NCBI GenBank assembly: GCA_028289545.1
Contig: JANQPG010000045.1
Location: forward strand, 1-38,211
Direction: 5' to 3'
Length of the DNA stretch: 38,211 nucleotides
Source: Woeseiaceae bacterium
Lineage (GTDB): Bacteria > Pseudomonadota > Gammaproteobacteria > Steroidobacterales > Woeseiaceae
Shown here: positions 32,517-38,211 of the stretch, piece after piece
How the letters are laid out: each line of letters opens with the position of its first letter
Numbering within the stretch: position 1 is the stretch's first letter
Translations under genes and position numbers: made by a program
Notes under the pieces: model-generated
What the model saw: the letters and a program-made list of their open reading frames with translations, nothing else
What the model was told of the DNA's origin: nothing
The model's database searches: none

Positions 32517-33494
32517 ATGCAAGAACCCATCTATCTCATCGGCGATATCGGCGGCACGAATGCACGTTTTGCGCTGGCCGATGAAGAGCAGGGTTACCAT
32601 CTGGAACACACGCTGAACTGCGCGGATTTCGATTCCGCGATCGATGCGATACGGCAATACCTGGAGACGATTGCGGCGCCCATTCCCAAACTGATTTGCC
32701 TGGCCGCCGCGGGCCCCGTCGTCGACGACACGGTGCGGTTCACGAACAATCACTGGGTGCTCAACGTTGCCGAACTCGAAAAGGCGTTTGCCAACGCCCG
32801 CGTGTCGTTGATCAACGATTTCGAAGCCGTGGCATGGTCGATTCCCGCTCTGGGGGCAGGAGATTGCCGGACAATCGGTTTACCAACTCCCGCGGCGCTC
32901 GACGGCGAGCGTTTTTCGGTGGCCATAACCGGGCCGGGCACGGGATTAGGCGCAGTGGGGCTCAAGAAACACGACGGCAGGCTGATGCCGATTCCGGGCG
33001 AGGCCAGCCACAGCGGATTTGCGCCGGAGACCAAAGTACAGATCGAGATTCTCGAAGCGTTGCGGGAGCGATTTGACCGCGTGTCGTTCGAGCGCCTCGT
33101 GTCGGGCCCCGGCATCGAGAACCTGTACTGGGCGTTGTGTTTGATTCACGGTGAGCAGCGTCAGCAGCTGACGGCGTCCGACGTGTTTGCGAAGGCGGAG
33201 GAGCATTCGGATTCGCGGGCGGTCGAGGCGGTGCAGGTGTTCTTCGAGGTGCTCGGGCAGTTTGCGGGCGATCTTGCGTTGACCATGAACGCTCACGAAG
33301 GTGTGTTCATCGCGGGGGGGATTGCCAAACGGTATCCCGAACTCGTCGAGAACAGCCGGTTTCGTAGCGGCTTCGAGAGCAAGGGGCGGTATCGTCCCAT
33401 GATGGAGCGCATTCCGACCCAGCTGATCATGCACGAGGAACCCGGGCTGCTGGGAGCCAGTTACTACGCGCTGCAGTCGGCTGCGGTTGCCTAA
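32517..33494 (+). CDS. glk: Glucokinase (ATP-dependent, Glk family)
   Basis: A 325-residue glucokinase of the bacterial Glk family (not ROK). Motifs are IYLIGDIGGTNARFALAD (phosphate 1 loop), LAAAGPVVDDTVRFTNNHW, SLINDFEAVAW (catalytic Asp), VAITGPGTGLGAVGL, GEASHSGFAP and GVFIAGGIAKRYPE. It phosphorylates the glucose that periplasmic GH97 and GH31 release, feeding Zwf. ATG 32517 lacks a strong ribosome binding site. A TATACT hexamer at 32465-32470 in the gap after edd could be a -10 box, though no convincing -35 is present. The stop overlaps the convergent membrane-protein gene by 4 bp. Confidence 0.95.
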   Translation: MQEPIYLIGDIGGTNARFALADEEQGYHLEHTLNCADFDSAIDAIRQYLETIAAPIPKLICLAAAGPVVDDTVRFTNNHWVLNVAELEKAFANARVSLINDFEAVAWSIPALGAGDCRTIGLPTPAALDGERFSVAITGPGTGLGAVGLKKHDGRLMPIPGEASHSGFAPETKVQIEILEALRERFDRVSFERLVSGPGIENLYWALCLIHGEQRQQLTASDVFAKAEEHSDSRAVEAVQVFFEVLGQFAGDLALTMNAHEGVFIAGGIAKRYPELVENSRFRSGFESKGRYRPMMERIPTQLIMHEEPGLLGASYYALQSAAVA

Positions 33495-34354
33495 CCCTCG
33501 TCGGCCGTTCCATCGGCGACCGCCTCCGTTTCCTCCGACTCGACGTTTCGCGGCGTCGCCGTGATGCCTATCTCGTGGCGGGGAAAGGCGCTGGCGTCAA
33601 TCGTGTCGAGGTAGCCATGCCAGGCGGCGTAGCCAATGAGCGGCACGATGATCACGAGACCCACAAACGCCGTCGCCACGCCGAGCAGGAGCCCAAGCAC
33701 GATCAGGGTCAGCCAGACCAGCATGGCTCCGCGATTGCGTAGCACGGCGTTGACCGAAGTGACGATGGCGGTAACGCTGTCGACGTTGCGATGCATGATC
33801 ATCGGCAGCGAAAAAGCGCTGGCCGAAAACGTGATCGCCGCAAACACGGCGCCGACCGCGGTCCCGAATGCCAGGAATCCCGCCATTTCGCGAAAGCCCG
33901 CCGAACCGTCCGTCGGGAAAAACACCGTGACCATGATGGCCGCCCGCGACCAGACGAGAAAGACGACCAGCAGCACAATGGCAAACACCATTTCGTTCCC
34001 GACGTGTCGCCTTAGCGCCGCACGCAGGCTGCGCGCAAGGAGAGGGGGTTGCCCGCGCTCGAGCTGCGCGCTGATGGCATACAGTCCGATGCAGATCAGC
34101 GGCGCGATAAATACAAAACCGCCGAGCATTGCAAACATGATCCACTGACTGCCGCGAAACCATGCGAGCAGCGAAACGACGGCAATCAGGACCGCAACGA
34201 TAAGACCGTAGAGCAGGCTTTGTTGCGGCGCTTTGAGGAAATCCTTGAGGCCGAGCCGCAGCCATCGGAAAGGTGCCCACGGCGACAGCTGCCGGCAGGG
34301 CGCGACGAACGGCATGTCCTCGCGGGAAAACCCGCTGGCGGTTTCGTGCTTCAT
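33491..34354 (-). CDS. DUF2189-like integral membrane protein
   Basis: A 287-residue predicted inner-membrane protein with about six hydrophobic segments, for example GLIVAVLIAVVSLLAWF, MFAMLGGFVFIAPLICIGLY, MVFAIVLLVVFLVW, FGTAVGAVFAAITFSASAF and WLTLIVLGLLLGVATAFVGL. The N-terminal WLRLGLKDFLKAPQQSL and the LISAQLERGQPP-type loop are typical of DUF2189 proteins, whose function is unknown. The C-terminus is acidic and polar. ATG 34354 is preceded by GGGGGG at a good distance. It converges on glk with a 4-bp overlap and shows no obvious tie to glucan metabolism. Confidence 0.85.
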   Translation of the reverse strand: MKHETASGFSREDMPFVAPCRQLSPWAPFRWLRLGLKDFLKAPQQSLLYGLIVAVLIAVVSLLAWFRGSQWIMFAMLGGFVFIAPLICIGLYAISAQLERGQPPLLARSLRAALRRHVGNEMVFAIVLLVVFLVWSRAAIMVTVFFPTDGSAGFREMAGFLAFGTAVGAVFAAITFSASAFSLPMIMHRNVDSVTAIVTSVNAVLRNRGAMLVWLTLIVLGLLLGVATAFVGLVIIVPLIGYAAWHGYLDTIDASAFPRHEIGITATPRNVESEETEAVADGTADEG

Positions 34355-34502
34355 GATCCCCCCTTCATGGATCTCCCTAATCTATAGAGCCCCTTGTTCA
34401 TGGAGCTTCTTGTTGATTGATCTTTGGGGCGCATCGTCCGCAATTAAGGATCATCAGCGATTCCCTCGGGCATCGCAACGCGGAGGCGCCTGGCGCAATT
34501 TC

Positions 34503-34530
34503 TTGTGCAGTGCAATATATCGGGCATAAT
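34503..34530 (+). promoter_or_regulatory. Candidate promoter of the short-chain dehydrogenase gene
   Basis: TTGTGC (34503-34508) and CATAAT (34525-34530) with a 16-bp spacer lie in the 247-bp divergent gap between the DUF2189-like gene and the dehydrogenase. The leader would be about 65 nt and ends in an AT-rich stretch with AAAGGG before ATG 34602. The rest of the gap shows nothing I can identify. Confidence 0.38.
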
Positions 34531-34601
34531 GACGCCTCGCAGGCGCCGGCCGGGTTTGCGCTGGAACCAGATAAGTACTTTTAAAACAAAGGGTTATTAA
34601 A

Positions 34602-35366
34602 ATGGATCTACAAGGTAAGAGTATCGTGATCACGGGCGGCGCGCGGGGACTCGGCGGTGCCATGGCAACGCGACTCGCCGCAACCGGAGCGAAACTTGCG
34701 CTTGTCGATCTCGATGACGGCGCGCTCGAATCGATGGCGGCGCAGTGCCTCGAAAACGGCGCGGCCGAGGCGCGAACTTACAAGGTCAATGTTGCGCGCG
34801 AGGACGAGGTCGTGACGCTGTTCGATAACGTTGCCGGCGATTTTGGCGCGCTGGATGGACTCGTCAACAACGCCGGGATTACACGTGACGCCATGCTGCT
34901 CAAGTACAAGGACGGCGAACAGGTGGCAAAGATGAGCCTCGAGCAGTGGCAGGCGGTCATCGACGTCAACCTGACCGGCGTGTTTCTGTGTGGCCGCGAA
35001 GCGGCTGCGAAGATGATCGAACTGGGCAGCAAGGGCTGCATCATCAACATTTCGTCGATTTCCCGTGCGGGCAACATGGGACAGACGAACTACAGCGCCG
35101 CAAAAGCCGGCGTTCAGGCCATGGCGGTCGTCTGGGCCAAGGAGCTGGCTCGTTACGGCATTCGGGCCGCGGCAATTGCGCCGGGTTTTATCGGCACCGA
35201 GATGGTCATGTCGATGAAGCCGGAGGCACGCGAGAAAATCGAGTCGATGATCCCGGCCCGCCGCGTGGGCGACCCGGATGAGATTGCGCGCACCGTGCAG
35301 TTCATTCTCGAAAACGACTACTTCAGCGGCCGCTGCATCGACGTCGACGGCGCGCTGCGGCTGTAG
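34602..35366 (+). CDS. Short-chain dehydrogenase/reductase, FabG-like
   Basis: A 254-residue classical SDR. It has the nucleotide motif [17 protein letters not shown] near residue 10, LVDLDD (acidic residue after beta-2), [14 protein letters not shown], a catalytic Ser-Tyr-Lys set (ISSISRAG then YSAAKAGVQ) and APGFIGTEM. It resembles 3-oxoacyl-ACP reductases, but many SDRs of this type act on other substrates and no fatty-acid genes are adjacent, so I give no symbol. An acidic residue after beta-2 hints at NAD rather than NADP preference. It is a single plus-strand gene, converging with the glycosyltransferase 27 nt after its stop. Confidence 0.92.
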   Translation: MDLQGKSIVITGGARGLGGAMATRLAATGAKLALVDLDDGALESMAAQCLENGAAEARTYKVNVAREDEVVTLFDNVAGDFGALDGLVNNAGITRDAMLLKYKDGEQVAKMSLEQWQAVIDVNLTGVFLCGREAAAKMIELGSKGCIINISSISRAGNMGQTNYSAAKAGVQAMAVVWAKELARYGIRAAAIAPGFIGTEMVMSMKPEAREKIESMIPARRVGDPDEIARTVQFILENDYFSGRCIDVDGALRL

Positions 35367-35393
35367 CCCTGACCCTGTAGGCCAAGGGCTCGC

Positions 35394-36488
35394 TCACCGA
35401 GGTTCGGGCACCAGTTCCTGGTATAACGCCAGCGTTTCCCGGATCGTCGATTCGTTCCGGAAGTCTTCGTCGATCCGCCGGCGCGCCGCGGCGCCCATTT
35501 CGCGGCGCAGCTCCGGGTCGCGATACAGCGTCACGAAGGCATCTGCGAGTGCCGCTGCGTCCATGGGCGGTACTACGATGCCGGAGCGCCCGTCCACGAC
35601 GAGTTCCGGGCTGCCGCCGGCGTTGGTTACGACGGGCGGTACCCGGTACACCATTGCCTCGATCACGGCGCGCGGCAAACCCTCGCGCTTGGTCGACGGC
35701 AGACAGAACACGTCGCAAGCGGCGCTGAATGCCGGTGCGTCGCGACGGAAACCGATGCGATGAATCCGTTCGCGCGCGGGGCTCTCTTCGATGCGGCGCG
35801 TCAGTTTCTCGGCGTCCATGTGGCCAACCAGAAGCAGGTGCGCCGGTATGTCTTCGGGCAGACGCTCAAGCGCATCGACCAGGTATTCAATGCCCTTGCG
35901 CGGTCTGTAGCTCGCCGTGCAGCCGATGACAAACGCATCAGCGGGCAGACCCAGCTCGGTCAGATCGGCGGGTTCTGCGTCGTACCATTCGACTTTGTGG
36001 CCTTTGTAAATGCGTACGGGGCGTGATTCCGGCATACGCAAAAATGCTGGCTTCATCGCCAGGAAATAATCGCGGATGGCGTCGCAGACGCAGATAATGC
36101 GGTCGATGCGCGGGTTTAGATAACGCATCCAGGACATCGGGTCGAGAAAACTCACGGCGCCGACGATGCCGCGATAGCACACCACCTTGATCGGGAGCCC
36201 GCGGCAGGCTCTCAGACTGTTGGTGACGGCCTTGTTGTTGAAGGTGTGCACAATGTGATACCGGCCTTCAACGAGTTCGTCCTTGAGTGCCGCAATACCT
36301 TCCCGGTCGAAGTTGCGGTTGAGTTTGAGCGCGAGGACGCGTACGCCGGCGTCGACGAGCACCTGGTAGTTCGGGTGTTCGGGAGGGCAAACGACCGTAA
36401 TTCCGACGCCGGCCTCGTGCAGTCCGATGAACGTGGCAACAGTGGGTCGGTCTGCGCCCTCGGTGACGCAAAGAGATCGTATTGCCAT
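35394..36488 (-). CDS. Glycosyltransferase family 4-like protein
   Basis: A 364-residue GT-B glycosyltransferase. The N-lobe starts MAIRSLCVTEGADRPTVA and has VHTFNNKAVTNSLRACR and IICVCDAIRDYF (a GT4-like linker). The C-lobe has GCTASYRPRKGIEYLVDAL, AHLLLVGH, RIGFRRD, and the EX7E donor motif EGLPRAVIE followed by NAGGSPELV. Proteins like this build cell-surface polysaccharides or lipopolysaccharide from nucleotide sugars in the cytoplasm; donor and acceptor are unknown. It lies 93 nt downstream of the secreted protein gene on the same strand, and the two may be co-transcribed. There is no direct link to glycogen synthesis. Confidence 0.91.
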   Translation of the reverse strand: MAIRSLCVTEGADRPTVATFIGLHEAGVGITVVCPPEHPNYQVLVDAGVRVLALKLNRNFDREGIAALKDELVEGRYHIVHTFNNKAVTNSLRACRGLPIKVVCYRGIVGAVSFLDPMSWMRYLNPRIDRIICVCDAIRDYFLAMKPAFLRMPESRPVRIYKGHKVEWYDAEPADLTELGLPADAFVIGCTASYRPRKGIEYLVDALERLPEDIPAHLLLVGHMDAEKLTRRIEESPARERIHRIGFRRDAPAFSAACDVFCLPSTKREGLPRAVIEAMVYRVPPVVTNAGGSPELVVDGRSGIVVPPMDAAALADAFVTLYRDPELRREMGAAARRRIDEDFRNESTIRETLALYQELVPEPR

Positions 36489-36581
36489 GAGCGTGTCCGG
36501 GTGTTTCGTCGAGGTGCTGTCAGGAGAGCCGAGACGCTAACACATGTGACACGGACATGCCTTGCCGGACGGCGGCAGCCG

Positions 36582-37997
36582 TCATTCGATACGGGCTGCC
36601 AGCCGCAGCACAAAAGAAGGTGAGCCCCCGGTGGCAACGCTCGCAAACGTGCCCCCCAGGGTCACGCGCACGGCATCGACGTTGCCGTCGAAGCCGGCCG
36701 CGTCCGGCGCCGGCGCGTAATCGAAGCTCGCGCCGCCGTTGTTCGAATACTCCACGCTCAGCAGACTGACCCCCGGCGTGACGGGCGAGGCTGATACGTC
36801 CAGCACGATGGGCCCCCCCGCATAGCAGGCGGTCGTGACGCATAGCGCAAGCTCCGTCGGAATCGTATCGGTTACGACCAGCGTGTCATTGTCGGGAGAC
36901 GCCGAGCCGCGGTTTTCCACCTCGATCGTATACTCCATGACGGCCGACGGAATCGATCTCGGATTGCTGCCGCCGCCCACCGGGTCCGACAGCGACTGCA
37001 CGCTCTTCGCCACGTTGACGTCGACCGCGAAGTTGACGTGGAATGCACGCGATGCGGCGACGATGCCGGCCCGCTCGTTGATGTGGTTGCGTTCAGCGTC
37101 GTTGTCCTGGTCTTCCTCGACGTGCAGCCCGAGCAGAGCCGCGGATTCGCTGCAGCGCCTGAACCAGCCTCCGTTGTTGCCGTTGCGCGTGTTCATGGAC
37201 GCCACCGCAAGCGGGACCGCGGGAAACGCCGCCCCATAGCCCGCCGTGAAGCAACCGTTGTCGCGGCCGCGTATGTTGTTGGCCGAGCGGACGCTGACCA
37301 AGGTCACGTCATTGTTGAAACGATCGACGAACGAGCTGCTGGCGCCCGCGTCGATCGCGAGTATCGCAATGTCTTCGCTTATGCCGACGCTGCCGTCCGT
37401 CGTTTCGGCACGATCGAGCGAAGCCTGCAGGCTCGCTGCACCGACGTTGCGAATGCCCGCAACAAGAAAAGGCGCCGAGGTCGTGACGGGCGGATTGCGG
37501 GTCTCGTTGCGAACGCTCTGCACGGTGGCAAGAACAGCGGGTGTTCCGGTAAACCCTCCGGGCAGCGGCACGGTATCCCAGGTATTGCCGAGCAGCCTGC
37601 TGACGGTGCTTGCGGTTGTATGGGTGATCGCCGTCACCCGGGTGCCGTCCGGCATCTGGTGGGTGCCGGGAACGACGGCCAGGTAAGCGGTCTGCATCGC
37701 CACGTGCGGCCCGTCCGTCGACGAGCTTTCATGCTGTGCCACCTCGAACCCCGTAGTGGTGACGTTACGGATTCTTAGGCTGGCCGGATCGTCTCCGTCG
37801 CTCGTCGGCAACACGAACACCAGCGGTGCCGTTTCGAACGGCGCAAGGAAGTTCACCTGGGTCCACGCAGGCACGAGCAGCGTATCGTTGACCGTCACGG
37901 GCGCCATTTCGAGCTGCCAGGCGAGCGCTGCGGATGGCGTCAGCGTGGCCGCCAGCAGCAGAGGGAAGCGGTGAATAGAGGTCAGCCTGCGGAGCAT
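36582..37997 (-). CDS. Secreted protein with DUF11-like C-terminal domain
   Basis: A 471-residue exported protein of unknown function. It has a Sec signal (MLRRLTSIHRFPLLLAATLTPSAALA). The first 230 residues carry two related beta-rich units, each an aromatic start then a paired-strand pattern (WTQVNFLAPFETAPLVFVLP and WDTVPLPGGFTGTPAVLATV), recalling H-type-lectin-like repeats. The C-terminal part has AVMEYTIEVENRGSASPDND and VTDTIPTELALCV, the DUF11-type beta-sandwich common in surface and secreted proteins. Two Cys (LCVTTACYAGG) could form a disulphide. No anchor or sorting signal is visible at the C-terminus. It might bind surface glycans, but that is only suggested by fold resemblance. 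I could not name the family with confidence. Confidence 0.8.
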   Translation of the reverse strand: MLRRLTSIHRFPLLLAATLTPSAALAWQLEMAPVTVNDTLLVPAWTQVNFLAPFETAPLVFVLPTSDGDDPASLRIRNVTTTGFEVAQHESSSTDGPHVAMQTAYLAVVPGTHQMPDGTRVTAITHTTASTVSRLLGNTWDTVPLPGGFTGTPAVLATVQSVRNETRNPPVTTSAPFLVAGIRNVGAASLQASLDRAETTDGSVGISEDIAILAIDAGASSSFVDRFNNDVTLVSVRSANNIRGRDNGCFTAGYGAAFPAVPLAVASMNTRNGNNGGWFRRCSESAALLGLHVEEDQDNDAERNHINERAGIVAASRAFHVNFAVDVNVAKSVQSLSDPVGGGSNPRSIPSAVMEYTIEVENRGSASPDNDTLVVTDTIPTELALCVTTACYAGGPIVLDVSASPVTPGVSLLSVEYSNNGGASFDYAPAPDAAGFDGNVDAVRVTLGGTFASVATGGSPSFVLRLAARIE

Positions 37998-38182
37998 CGG
38001 CGGCGGCGTTTCAAAACACCGAGCTTAACGGCCCGGACGGGCTCATGCACGGTTCTCCGTCACACTACGCCGCGTGACGGTCGTGCGGCACTGCAGCGCG
38101 GCGCCATAAAAACGGGGGTTATTGCGCGGACCGGCTTCTGCTACAGTCCGCTACTGGGGAAACACGGAGAAAACCAGAGCTC
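37998..38182. other. Divergent intergenic region
   Basis: This 185-bp gap separates the secreted protein gene from the gene that starts at 38183. TACAGT at 38142-38147 is a possible -10 for the plus-strand gene, but no well-spaced -35 is present. No operator palindrome like those of the glucan locus and no RNA gene were seen. Confidence 0.5.
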
Positions 38183-38211
38183 ATGCGAGCCATTCTCGTA
38201 CCGGTCGCCGA
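38183..38211 (+). CDS. First codons of a gene cut by the right edge
   Basis: ATG 38183 opens a frame reading MRAILVPVA before the window ends. A GGAG sequence lies about 13 nt upstream, rather far. An N-terminus of the form M-x-x-I-L-V-P-V is typical of universal stress proteins (UspA family), but nine residues cannot prove it. Confidence 0.4.

Noticed and set aside
1..38211. tRNA or rRNA genes, CRISPR arrays, insertion sequences, phage or attachment sites
   Set aside because: I looked for cloverleaf-like blocks, spaced direct repeats and transposase-like proteins and saw none.

Overview
The window is GC-rich and gene-dense, and looks like chromosomal DNA of a Gammaproteobacterium. The evidence is a HexR/zwf/pgl/edd/glk Entner-Doudoroff cluster with HexR-like boxes, TonB-dependent uptake without a SusD partner, and GH13/GH31/GH97 enzymes with lipoprotein or Sec signals. 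A heterotroph near Woeseiales, Steroidobacterales or Xanthomonadales would fit, but I cannot place it more precisely. Nearly all of it serves one theme: capture, breakdown, storage and catabolism of alpha-glucans (starch, glycogen, maltodextrin).

Layout. (1) 1-6833, minus strand: a glycogen and maltodextrin storage operon malQ-glgC-glgA-glgB, followed by the first 35 codons of another gene that runs off the left edge. (2) 7078-7110: a 33-bp perfect palindrome made of two 14-bp LacI-type operators, between malQ and the divergent TonB-dependent receptor (7188-9899). The receptor is followed by a hairpin-rich trailer and an intrinsic terminator, then a flavin-dependent tryptophan-halogenase-like gene (10040-11548). 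(3) 11558-19158, minus strand: cyclomaltodextrinase-type GH13, GH31 alpha-glucosidase/transglucosylase, an unusual GH13-esterase fusion lipoprotein, and a VOC protein. (4) 19231-19244: a perfect 14-bp copy of the same operator, between block 3 and a plus-strand operon with overlapping junctions: second halogenase-like gene, GH97, MFS sugar transporter, lipoprotein GH13. (5) 26288-27331: a LacI-family regulator, the likely reader of those operators. (6) 27475-33494: hexR diverging from zwf-pgl-edd-glk. (7) 33491-38211: less related genes, namely a DUF2189-like membrane protein, a short-chain dehydrogenase, a glycosyltransferase, a secreted DUF11-like protein and the first codons of a gene at the right edge.

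Proposed working model (inference): surface or periplasmic GH13 lipoproteins cut glucans, and the TonB receptor brings oligosaccharides into the periplasm. Cyclomaltodextrinase, GH31 and GH97 then reduce them to glucose or maltose, which the MFS carrier takes across the inner membrane. MalQ rearranges maltodextrins, Glk feeds glucose to the Entner-Doudoroff enzymes, and surplus goes through GlgC/GlgA/GlgB to glycogen. The LacI-type regulator senses the glucan and HexR senses pathway flux.

The parts that do not fit textbook glucan use are the most interesting: two halogenase-like flavoproteins embedded in the locus, the GH13-esterase fusion, and a glgA with no ordinary start codon before its substrate-binding motif.
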